Source: Lactarius indigo (lineage: Eukaryota > Basidiomycota > Agaricomycetes > Russulales > Russulaceae). Taken from it: 64,000 bases of DNA. The DNA is taken from assembly GCA_025766275.1 (NCBI GenBank), contig JAFKAC010000009.1:124001-188000 (forward strand). The letters are read 5' to 3'. The position numbers and the translations under genes were made by a program. The notes beneath the pieces were generated by a model. The model did not search any database. It was not told the DNA's origin and worked only from the letters and a program-made list of their open reading frames with translations. Below, one piece after another: positions 29,901 to 40,000 of the stretch; positions within the stretch are counted from its first letter, which is position 1; the number at the start of each line of letters is the position of its first letter.

Positions 29901-31644
29901 CACACAGCTCAAGGAAGCACGACAGCTGGCCCAGACCCTCATCAAGAAGGCCCAGGATAGTTGGGTGAAACATCGAGACACCCCGAAATATCAAATAGGA
30001 GACCAAGTGTGGTTAGAAGGAAAACACCTTCGAACCAATCAACCTACAGCAAAACTTGCGGCGCAACGCCACGGCCCTTTTAAAATAGTCCAGGTGATGT
30101 CTCCATACAATTACCGCCTCGAACTTCCCACGCAGTGGAGCATCCACCCGGTGTTTCACATAGATCTTCTCACGCCGTACAAAAGCACGACCATGCATGG
30201 CGAAAATTTCCCTCGACCACCGCCGGATCTTGTGGAAGGGGAAGAAGAATATGAAGTCGAGGCCGTTCTGGACTCACGGCATTTCGGCCGCCGCAAGAAA
30301 CTCCAGTATCTCATCAAGTGGAAGGGATATCCCGACTCGGAGAATCAGTGGGTCGATAAGGATGACGTCTTTGCCCCAGAAACCATAGAAACATACCAAG
30401 CGGGCCGAATGGCCGCACGAGGACTTAAAAGCGAGACCGAGGGGAGTCAGGAAGAGTATCACTCCTACCTCCGACACACCTCCACTTCTATGCCCACTTC
30501 TCCTCTCAGACATGTCACCACGGCGATCCTCCTTGACCAAGTCGCACAAGACGCCGCCGCCATCATCCAAGACGACGAAGAAACCGTGGTTCCAGCGGTC
30601 CAGCTCACTCCGTACACACCTGCAAACGTGCGAACGGGGCATATCACCGCTCAAGAATGGGCTGGCCTCCTACAGAGGTTCCCAGACCCCACACGCCAGC
30701 CCAGCAACGAGCAGCAGCATGCCGTCGCTCACATCTTCAGAGACAACAACGGGGCGCGGGAACCCATCACAATCATCCCCCCAGACGACACTCTTATCGG
30801 TACTAGGGGAATTTTCCCGACCGATCGACCTAACAAAGGACCGGGAGGAGATGGAAGCGGAGGAGGTTTGGCGGAGGACGGCTCAGGAGTGGGCCAGAGA
30901 ACAGTTGAGGTTGGCGCAGGAGAGATTGAGCGAGTTGCGGCAGCGCAGGCAGCGATGCCGGACCAAGCTGACCATGACGACGGAGATTACTACCCGGTCA
31001 GCCACCCCCTCCTTCGAACAAACCGCGACTCTGCTGATCCCGGAATCACCCCGTGGCTCTTGCACACCGACGGAACCCCCATGTCTCGAGGACGTGTGTG
31101 ACTGCCCAGCGTCGCATTACACACCCCCATTACGCGCGACGACGACCCCGCGCAGGTCCTTGCGCCTGAAGGGTTCTGGGCGAATCGACAGCCCCATCAC
31201 ATTCACTTCCCCATCACCGGGCCAGACGGAGTAGAGTTGCAGGCAAGCCACGTACAGATCGTCGGAGGTGCGAATCCTTTTGTCCTGGGAATTATCCCGG
31301 GGTCCCCCTATCTCTATGGCAAACCCCTTTACGCCACTCCTCACCTCTCGGCTGCGAATCGCGCCTTCATCGCTCACGAGGATCTCGTCATCCTCGCTGC
31401 CGACAAACTCACGGACCGTGCACTTAACCGCATAGGGGATGAGTCCCTGGTTGCGGAGGTGACACGATATCGCGCCGCAGCCCACGAGGAGTCGCGCTTA
31501 CAGGCGCACATCCGCCAACTTCATGGTATGGTTCTTGTTGCCCGAGAGGACAAGATGGACTGTATATACCGCTTGGAGCGGGCGGACGTATTCCGACGTA
31601 TCGAAGACGAACAGCGTGACTGGATTGCACGGGACTTCCAGTGA
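26908..31644 (+). pseudogene. pol: B1 pol with C-terminal extension
   Basis: Pol frame of about 1,578 codons. Protease VDSGATDNF near residue 52, RT YMDD near 405, RNase H (ELEVDASGFAVGAVL) near 552, integrase zinc finger about 758-803, core D-D-E (ALDFITKLPTS, VISDRDPRF, HPRTDGQSERTNQW) about 832-935, chromodomain about 1117-1168 ([14 protein letters not shown]). The extension runs to TGA 31099-31101 and then continues open in the same frame to 31644 (YLYGKPLYATPHL, EDLVILAADKLTD, coiled coil, IYRLERADVFRRIEDE). The RT motif before the catalytic site reads TNLLATFQ instead of TNSPATFQ, which may impair it. B2 has the same TGA. Confidence 0.9.
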
Positions 31645-31662
31645 GTCTGGGGTCTCACGCTG

Positions 31663-31671
31663 AAAAGGGGG
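31663..31671 (+). other. B1 polypurine tract
   Basis: GAAAAGGGG(G) then TGA, directly before the 3' LTR. Confidence 0.8.
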
Positions 31672-31674
31672 TGA

Positions 31675-32152
31675 TGTTACGTTTCCTTACTAAACCCTTA
31701 CTGTACCGGTTGTGACTACGGCGGTAAGGTAGATTAGTCACGGACTGACGGCCTTAGGACTTTACGATGTAGTACGATAGGAGATTGTGCGTGATTGCTG
31801 ACTGGACTCTGACTCGATCCTAGTACTAGTAGTAGTAGTATTAGGATTGCGGTACTTACGCGATACGTTGGACGCTATATTACTGTGACCCATAGCAGCG
31901 CTTGAAAGCCTGCTCTTTCTGTATTTAAGGTAGCTATGGAAGACCAAGATACGCCATCTTGGTCTTCTTCAATCGTCACTTGTCTCATCTCTTTCTACTC
32001 TCTTTCCTGCCTTTGTCAGAAGTCCCATTGTGCCTTAGTGTCTGCGAACATCTAAGAAGTTGCCTTCGTGCCATACGCCTCAAGCGTGATTAGCTGAGTA
32101 ATAGTCGCCCTCATCCGAGCTCAAGTCGAGCTAACGCTGTGACGGCGTTACA
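31675..32152 (+). repeat. B1 3' LTR
   Basis: 478-bp copy of 24435-24912 with about five substitutions, followed by the TCATG duplication (32153-32157). Confidence 0.96.
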
Positions 32153-32157
32153 TCATG

Positions 32158-34604
32158 CCATCGAATTCAAACCAGGAACAGCCGACGCTATCGATTGCAA
32201 AATATACCCCATGACTCAAGAAGAGGATAAAAAACTACGTGAATGGATAGATGAACAACTGAAGAAGGGGTATATACGACCCTCCAAGTCCCCTTACGCC
32301 TCGTCCTTCTTCTTTATCAAAAAGAAGGATGGGAAATTACGACCTGTTCAAGACTACCAAAAGATCAACGCCGTCACCATTAGGAATCAATATCCGCTCC
32401 CTCTCATTTCCGACCTCATCACGGACCTTAGCAATGCTCATATCTACACCAAACTTGATGTCCGGTGGGGGTATAACAATGTGCGCATCAAAGAGGGAGA
32501 CGAGGAAAAAGCAGCATTCAAAACGTGATATGGCTTATTCGAACCAACGGTGATGTTTTTCAGCCTAACCAACTCCCCAGCGACGTTCCAGACCATGATG
32601 AACTTCATCTTCAGGGATATCATCGCAAAACATGAAAAGCTAGGGACGGTTATTCAAGTTTACATGGATGACATCGGCATTGCTACAGGGCTCAATCACT
32701 CTTTACCAGACCACATCAACGCAGTCAAAGACGTTCTCCGCGTATCCACGGAACATGACCTATATTACAAACTTGAGAAGTGTCTCTTCCACTCCCCACG
32801 CATGGATTACCTGGGGGTAATCCTTGAAAAGGGGGTGACACGCATGGATCCCATCAAAATTTTGGGCATCAAAGATTGGCCAACGCCAACCAAGGTTAAG
32901 GACGTCCACTCTTTCCTTGGCTTCTGCAATTTTTACCGACCTTTTATACGAGGATTCACAACCAAAGCACGACCACTTAACAAACTCATGCGTAAAGACA
33001 CCGAATGGCATTGGGGAAACAAGGAAGAAAAGGCGTTCCAAGACCTTAAGACCCTCATCACTAACGAACCTGTCTTAGCGCATCCAGATCTTACACGACA
33101 ATTCGAATTGGAAGTTGACGTGTCCGGATTCGCCACGGGTGCAGTCCTTCTCCAACAAAAAGCAGACAGCAAACAACATCCCATCAGCTACTATTCAGCC
33201 ACCCTCAACGAAGCCGAGAGAAATTACGACATTTACGACCTTGAACTCCTAGCAATCGTCAAAGCCTTCCGCCATTGGAGGCCCCTCTTGGCGGGCTCAC
33301 CCCACAAGATCAAAGTATTCTCTGACCACCTCAACCTACAATATTGGAAATCACCACAAAAGATTAGTAGGCGTGTGGCCAGGGAAGTACTCGAACTCTC
33401 CGAATACGACTTTGAGATTCACCACATCAAGGGCACCTCCAACGGACGTGCTGACGCACTATCACGAAGACCAGATTACGATCAAGGAGAAAACGACAAC
33501 GAAGGGGTAACGGTATTGCCAGAAAGCGTCTTTGCACACACCACCATGATGGAAGAGCCGCAACACCCACACTGGAGACCTGAAATCCTACCAGTAGAGA
33601 TGACTCCCGAGCACCCAATTTATGAACAAGACACAGCTAAGTTGAAACCTTGGGTCGACGCTCACAAACTAAAAGACATCGAAGGGACGTGGTATAAAGA
33701 CGGACGTCGAGTAGTCACCAGAGGTATCCATGATAAGCGCACCATCATTGCCGCTCACCACAACTCCCCTATCTACAGTCACCCTGGTATCAAACGGACC
33801 CTCCAGCTTACAGAGCGACATTACTGGTGGCCGCAGATGAAAAATGATGTTACAGACTATGTCAAAGGATGTGCGGAGTGCCAGCGACACAAAGCTAACC
33901 TTCGCCCTATCAGAGCGCCCCTACAACCCATCTACCCCAAGCCGGAAGCCCTGCCATTTGAGGTCATTGCAGTGGACTTTATTACTAAACTTCCTGTTTC
34001 TCACGGTTACGACTCTATTCTAACCGTAACAGACCATGACTGCACCAAGGCCGCTGTTTTCATCCCGTGTAATGAAGAAATAACTGCTGAAGGGACAGCC
34101 GCCCTGTACGTTTCTCATGTATTCCCACGATTCGGACTCCCCTCACGTGTTATCAGCGATCAAGATCCTCACTTTGCATCCAAATTTATGCGAGAGATAT
34201 GCAAAATCCTGGGCATCAGTCAAAATATTTCAACCGCTTATCACCCCAGAACCAATGGCCAATCGGAACGAACAAATCAGTGGCTGGAACAATACCTCCG
34301 CTTCTGGGTAAATGAACGACAAGACGATTGGGTTCGGTACCTACCAATGGCAGAATTCACGCATAACAACTGGCCCAATGAAACTACGCGGGAGTCTCCA
34401 TTCTTCCTCCTATCAGGATTCAATCCTCGCGCTGATTGGACCGATAGACCGTCCCCTATTCCACAGGTGTCCCTGAGACTAGACCAATTTAAGCAAGCCC
34501 GACAGCGCGCATTCTCATGCATGCTCAGGGCGCAGAAGTCATGGGTCAAACACAAAGATACGCCCAAACTCAAAGAAGGAGACCTCGTGTGGCTCGAGGG
34601 ACGC
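32158..34604 (+). pseudogene. pol: C2 pol fragment 2 (RT to integrase C-terminus)
   Basis: Resumes the C2 pol after B1. RT (LKKGYIRPSKSPYASSFFF, QVYMDDIGIA), RNase H (ELEVDVSGFATGAVL), integrase zinc finger (HPGIKRTLQLTERHYWW to CAECQRHK) and core (AVDFITKLPVS, VISDQDPHF, HPRTNGQSERTNQW), ending at DLVWLEGR where D1 is inserted. A TGA at 32526-32528 replaces an Arg codon in KT-R-YGLFEPT. In the integrase core the Asp of HPRTDG is Asn. The gene resumes in frame at 42557. Confidence 0.9.
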
Positions 34605-35182
34605 TGTTATGATCCGACGCTTCGGACCTAAGTCACAGTGTGTCTCCACCCTGCCTTTCCCCTTCTGTACTATACCTTGTTACCAAAGGAGCTACTGTTA
34701 CTAGTGGCGCTGTTTCTTTGATCCGAACTTCTGTTTGCTCCGTTTAGTCTCTTTGATATTGTGTGGACTTGTGTTCATGTTGTTTGGAACCCTGTCCTAT
34801 ATAAACCTGTACCATAGACCGTAGGAAGCCAGACTTGGCTTCGTTTGCAATCTAGCAACTTTGCCTCCGTACTTTGGTGTGACCTCACCTTATCCCTCTC
34901 TTCTTGTGCATCCCCTACCTCAGTCCCTAACCAGGACACTTCGAAGTCTTTGCAGTTGAACTATATCAACGCGTTACACCTGTCATACTCTGTGCACTAG
35001 CAAGATCAAGTGTAGAGAAGTGTTAGACACTTCGGACGAGGAGTCCTACATTACAGAGTAGTGCTGCACCTTGTGCCACACTTTGTCACTCGTATTTCAT
35101 AGCAATAAGACAACAGAGGTCTTCGCTTGATACTTGTGTGATTCAGAACCTTTAGAACCCACGCCCCTGCTAGGGCGTAACA
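34605..35182 (+). repeat. D1 5' LTR
   Basis: 578-bp LTR, TGTTATGATCC to AGGGCGTAACA, identical by eye to 41974-42551. U3 to 34830, R from 34831. Confidence 0.97.
34798..34841 (+). promoter_or_regulatory. D1 TATA box and predicted transcription start
   Basis: TATATAAA at 34798-34805. The self-priming 11-mer AGACTTGGCTT starts 33 nt downstream at 34831. No ATG occurs in any frame from 34831 to 36017. Confidence 0.78.
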
Positions 35183-35183
35183 T

Positions 35184-35194
35184 AAGCCAAGTCT
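35184..35194 (+). other. D1 primer-binding site (self-primed)
   Basis: AAGCCAAGTCT, 1 nt after the LTR, perfectly complementary to AGACTTGGCTT at 34831-34841. The sequence differs from the A/B/C site but complementarity is kept. Confidence 0.8.
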
Positions 35195-35390
35195 ACAACT
35201 CCCAACACACCCAAGACACTACTGCTACACAGCAGAGTGGGCGACGATCCAAGAGGACGCATCAGCCAACAACCAGACACTCCACAGAACCCAGAAACGA
35301 CGGCATAGCCGGGCGACGGATCCTCCTTGACACAAGAGGCCGCTTCAGCCATCCCCTTACACAAATCAGCACCCAAGACAGACCACAATC

Positions 35391-37082
35391 GTGGCTAGCA
35401 TCAGTGTCACCTTTGAATCAGACAACGATTGGACCCCAGTCACAACCAGAACACAAGACAACCTCCCACACCACGTTAAAAGCAGTCAACTAGGAAAAGG
35501 AGCTCGCTGGGCCACAACATCAGGCAGACCACCTTGTTACAAGTGCCTCATCAAAGGCGAACTCAGACCAGTGGAATTCATTAACAACAACTGGTACATC
35601 CTCCGATACTTTCAGAACACATACCACACCAGAGCCATAAACATCACACCACACAGATTTGCTGAAGGACTAGGCTGGTGGAACAAAGAAGACGAACAGA
35701 ACCCAGAAACGCCCACACAACAATCATCCTCAGCACCAAGAAACACTAGGGGAACATACGGACTACAACAAGACTCATCAGAAGAAGAGCCCAGCTCAGA
35801 CGAAGCGGAGTCACACTCAGAACTATCCCACTCCTCAGAACACCGCCTAGACATCACAGTACCCACACAAGCTTCGTCACAAGCCAGCCCCACTATCCCT
35901 ATCTGGATAGAACCATCCCCAGCGGAAGAAGGATTCCCAGCCCCACTACCACCAATCAGATTGCCCTCCCCAGTCGAACCACCCCAGATCCCCATCACAC
36001 CACAGCCAACACTTATCATGTCAGCCATAAACGCCACAGGCACTGGCACAGGTACCGGCTCAAGCACCGGAACAGGAGGAACACCAACAACGAGCTCAGG
36101 AGGACTCAAAGGAGCACCTCCTACTCCGTTCACCGGAGATAGAACAGAGAGTGGTCAGTTCAAAAGAGAACTACTACAATACATCAAGTTAAATAGCGAG
36201 AATGAACTCATCAAAGAACCTTATGCACGAGTACTATTCGCCCTTACAATGTTCAAAGGACCTGGGGTACAGCTGTGGGTCAACCAAACCGAAGATGACA
36301 TGGAAGCGGCACTAGCAGACCCCACCAAAGCCCTCACCAAAAACAGCAAAGATCTTTGGGACGGTTTTCTCGACACCTTCGACAGAGACTGGACCGACAC
36401 TCTAAACAAAGAAAGAGCCTACCAGAAGCTCATCAGTCTGACAATGCAGGGTGGAGCATTGGACAGCTACATCCTCGACTTCGAACACCTTGCAGGAATA
36501 GCAGGATGGGCAAGAGATGCCCCTGGAACGGTGGAATTCTTCAAAAGAGGACTACCCACAGGACTGTATCGTGCTTGCCTTATGCGAACCACCATCCCAA
36601 ACACCATGGACGAGTGGCAAACCGCTGCCAGAGCAGAACACCAACGCTGGAAGCTGCTAAAAGCCAGACCGGGGAATAGAAACCCAGGGCCAACCCAGAA
36701 TGTCCACCAAGGACGACCAAAGCGAGACCCAAATGCGATGGATGTAGATGCCACCACCTCCACCCCCTTTAAGAAGCTTACTGAAGAAGAAAAGAAAGCC
36801 CTCATGAAAGAAGGACACTGCTTCAAATGTAGACAGCAAGGACACATGGCTAGGAACTGTCAACGACAAAACACCACCAACCAAACCAAAGCCAGAGCCA
36901 CAAACACTCAAGAAGCGGACACTGCACCCCCATACACCCCAGAAGCAAGCACCTCATTGGTGGCTGCTACCACAACCGAAGATAAAGTCCGACAAGCCCA
37001 TGCACTCGTCCAAGGCATGACTGAGGATGAAAAGAGACGCTACTATGCCTTAGATCAGGATTTTTGCGATGCCGACCTGTGA
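35391..37082 (+). CDS. gag: D1 Gag
   Basis: 563 codons from GTG 35391 (ATC GTG GCT); an in-frame TGA lies at 35328-35330. The first ATG is at codon 210 (36018). N-terminal domain about 1-110 (GARWATTSGRPPCYK, LRPVEFINNNWYILRYF) resembles that of families A-C. Then Ser/Glu and Pro-rich linker, a Gly/Thr repeat after the Met (TGTGTGSSTGTGG), capsid-like region (FTGDRTESGQFKREL, LWDGFLDTFDRDWTD), and CCHC knuckle CFKCRQQGHMARNC at about 477-490. It ends 19 nt inside the pol frame. Alternative: translation only from the ATG, giving 354 residues without the N-terminal domain. Confidence 0.9.
   Translation: MASISVTFESDNDWTPVTTRTQDNLPHHVKSSQLGKGARWATTSGRPPCYKCLIKGELRPVEFINNNWYILRYFQNTYHTRAINITPHRFAEGLGWWNKEDEQNPETPTQQSSSAPRNTRGTYGLQQDSSEEEPSSDEAESHSELSHSSEHRLDITVPTQASSQASPTIPIWIEPSPAEEGFPAPLPPIRLPSPVEPPQIPITPQPTLIMSAINATGTGTGTGSSTGTGGTPTTSSGGLKGAPPTPFTGDRTESGQFKRELLQYIKLNSENELIKEPYARVLFALTMFKGPGVQLWVNQTEDDMEAALADPTKALTKNSKDLWDGFLDTFDRDWTDTLNKERAYQKLISLTMQGGALDSYILDFEHLAGIAGWARDAPGTVEFFKRGLPTGLYRACLMRTTIPNTMDEWQTAARAEHQRWKLLKARPGNRNPGPTQNVHQGRPKRDPNAMDVDATTSTPFKKLTEEEKKALMKEGHCFKCRQQGHMARNCQRQNTTNQTKARATNTQEADTAPPYTPEASTSLVAATTTEDKVRQAHALVQGMTEDEKRRYYALDQDFCDADL
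37058..37064 (+). promoter_or_regulatory. D1 gag-pol -1 frameshift site GGATTTT
   Basis: Gag codons CAG GAT TTT TGC contain G GAT TTT in frame. A -1 slip gives GGA TTT TTG CGA into pol. Same heptamer as E1 and B3. Confidence 0.75.
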
Positions 37083-40000
37083 GAGCTGACAGGGAGGCCA
37101 ATTCAATGTATAGTGTTCGCGATAGTGCTATGACAATCAAAGTCCTCGTTCGCCTTTACTACAAGGAAGCTCGCATAAATGTGCTGCTGGACAGCGGTGC
37201 AACAGACAACCTAATCGACCGAAACCTGATCCAAAAACTTGGACTAGGAACCACTCCTCTGAAACCACCCAGATTGGTCCAGAATGTAGATGGATCGCTA
37301 AACAAAGATGGCACCATGACAGAAACATGCCAGCTATGGATAAAAAGAGGAGAAGAAGAAACTCCCTTCCAGTTTTTCGTAACCAGCCTAGGGGAAGACA
37401 GAATGATCTTTGGATATCCCTGGTTCGAACATGAAAACCCAGACATAGACTGGAAGAAACAAGAGCTAAAAGGAGAAGCCGTCACCATCCTGACAGGAGG
37501 GTACCGCTTCCGAAGAAAGCGACACCAAGAAGCGAAAGCGGCAGCAACCAAAACAACCTTTGACCCAGTAAAAGAAACCACAATCCCAGAAGAATACCAA
37601 TGCCACAACAAAGTATTCTCAGACGAAGAGGCACAGCGCTTTCCCCCAGAAAGAGAAGAAGACCATCCTATCACATTGCGACCAGATGCACCCAACAAGA
37701 TCAATTGCAAAATCTACCCCTTGACTCCAGAAGAAGACAAGGAGTTGAAGGCATATCTTGACGAAAACATAGCAAAAGGATACATCTATGAAGGAAGCTC
37801 CCCCTACGCTTCCTCCTTCTTCTTCAGAAAGAAAACAGACGGAGGGTTGCGCCCTATCTTGGACTACAGACCCCTAAATACCTGGACAATAAAAGACACT
37901 TACCCACTACCTCTCATCTCCGACATCCTGACCAACTTAAATGGGAAAACACTGTTCTCAAAGTTCGATATCAGATGGGGATACCATAACATCCGCATAA
38001 AAAAGGAAGATCAGTGGAAGGCAGCCTTCAAGACACCAAGGGGGCTGTTCATCCCTCGAGTCATGACCTTCGGCCTCACAAATGCACCAGCCACCTTTGC
38101 AAGAACCATGAGCAGAATACTTCGACCGCTTATGGACAAATACCCGAGAGAGCTATTTGTGTACATGGACGATGTCCTGATAGCCACAGAAGAAGATACA
38201 GAACGCCACAAACAAATTGTACACGAGTTCTTGGAAATCTGTGAAAAGGAATCTTATTTCCTTAAAGCGTCGAAATGCGTGTTTGAACAAAGAAAGATCC
38301 ACTACCTAGGCATTGTCATCGATGGATCTCAAATCAAAATCGACCCAAAGAAGGTAGAAGGACTAAAAGACTGGCCAAGAGACATCAAGTCAGTCAAACA
38401 AGCAAGAAGCGTGTTGGGAACACTAAGTTATCAGCGACCCTTCATCCCCAACTTCGCTCACTTAGCAAGACCCATCACGGACACAATAAAGACGTCAGAA
38501 GGACCCTTCAGATGGACAAAGGAAGCAGCAGAAGCCTTAGAAGCTCTCATCACGCTTGTGTGCAAAGACCCCATCTTGTGCCAACCAGATATGGACAAAC
38601 CTTTCGAACTAGAAGTAGATGCCTCCGCTTTCGCCACAGGGGCAATCTTAACACAAAGAGACAGCCGAAACAAACCACAAGCTGTGGGATACTTCTCCAA
38701 ATCATTTTCAGAAGCGGAGCGCAACTATGACATCCATGACAGGGAACTCCTGGCAGTAATCAGAGGACTAGAACACTGGAGACACCTTCTTTTAGGGTCC
38801 CCCCACGAAATCACAGTGTTTACCGACCACAAAAACCTAGAATATTATCGCCACCCTCGACAAATCAATAGGAGAGTGGCGCGCTACATCCCCAGACTTG
38901 CAGACTATCACATCAAACTTCACCACAAACCCGGACCCCAAAACCATGCTGATGCCCTGTCAAGACGCCCTGACCACGACACCGGAGCAGGGGATAACAC
39001 CGATGTAGTGGTCCTGACCCCAACCATCTTCGCAAACTCCGCTCTCTCCATAAGAATAGATGACTGGGTCATGGCACACCAATTAGACCACCAAGACACT
39101 CTGGACGAGTGGGCCGCCCCCTTCCACCTAGTAAAACAAGGCAAACATTGGTGGAGAGGTGACAAACTGGTGGTTGTGGACAACACACCGCTAAAGAGGG
39201 GGGTAATTTCCCTGTTTCACGACACAAAAACAGCTGGACACCCCGGAATAACAAAGACCTTGTGGTTAGTGTCACAAGACTTTTGGTGGCCAAACATGAA
39301 AGACGACATATCCGCATATGTAAAGGGCTGTGCCACATGCCAATCAAACAAGAACTTCCCTGGGAACCCGAAACCACCGATATTCCCCATCAAGACTAAC
39401 CCAGAAGCACTCCCTTTTGAAACCATCGCTCTAGACTTTATCACAAAGCTACCCCAATCAGAAGACAATGACACAATTCTCACCATCACGGATCATGACT
39501 GTTCCAAAGCAGCCTTCTTTATCCCATGCAGCGAAACAATAGACGCAGAAGGAGTGGCAAAACTCTATGCCAAAACTGTCCTGCCACACTATGGACTACC
39601 AAGAAGGGTCATCTCCGACAGAGACCCCAGATTCACAGCGAAGTTCATCAAAGAACTGTGCAGAGTGCTTGACATAGAACAAAACATCAGCACGGCATAC
39701 CACCCACAAACAGATGGACAATCAGAGCGAACAAACCAGTGGTTAGAACAGTACCTCCGAATGTTCATAAACCATCAACAAGACAATTGGACGGAGCTAC
39801 TACCACTGGCACAGTACACCCACAACTCCTGGCCAAGCGCAACCACTAAAAAGGCACCCTACGAATTAATCCTTGGGTACATCCCAAGAGTACACCAACC
39901 AGAAAGAACGACCACAGTACCAGGAACACAAGAGAGGTTGGAGCGAATCCAGGAAGCCAGAAGGACCGCCCAAGCAGCAATTACCCATGCACAGTCACTC

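Larger units (their letters stand above)
24435..32152 (+). mobile_element. B1: complete Ty3/gypsy chromovirus with nonsense stops
   Basis: 7,718-bp family B element inserted in the C2 pol with TCATG at 24430-24434 and 32153-32157. LTRs are 478 bp each and differ at about five positions. Gag and pol are single frames broken by TGA codons at 25958-25960 and 31099-31101. Confidence 0.95.

Noticed and set aside
30512..31234. 240-codon plus-frame ORF overlapping the B1 pol extension (similar at 47277-47999 and 15023-15739)
   Set aside because: It recurs in related copies, but only because those copies share the underlying pol sequence. Composition is Ser/Thr/Pro-rich and it starts inside pol. It could be reconsidered if codon-position conservation favours this frame.
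35612..36133. 173-codon antisense ORF opposite D1 gag
   Set aside because: Low-complexity Val/Pro/Ser product mirroring the Pro/Gly/Thr gag linker; no start signal or homology.
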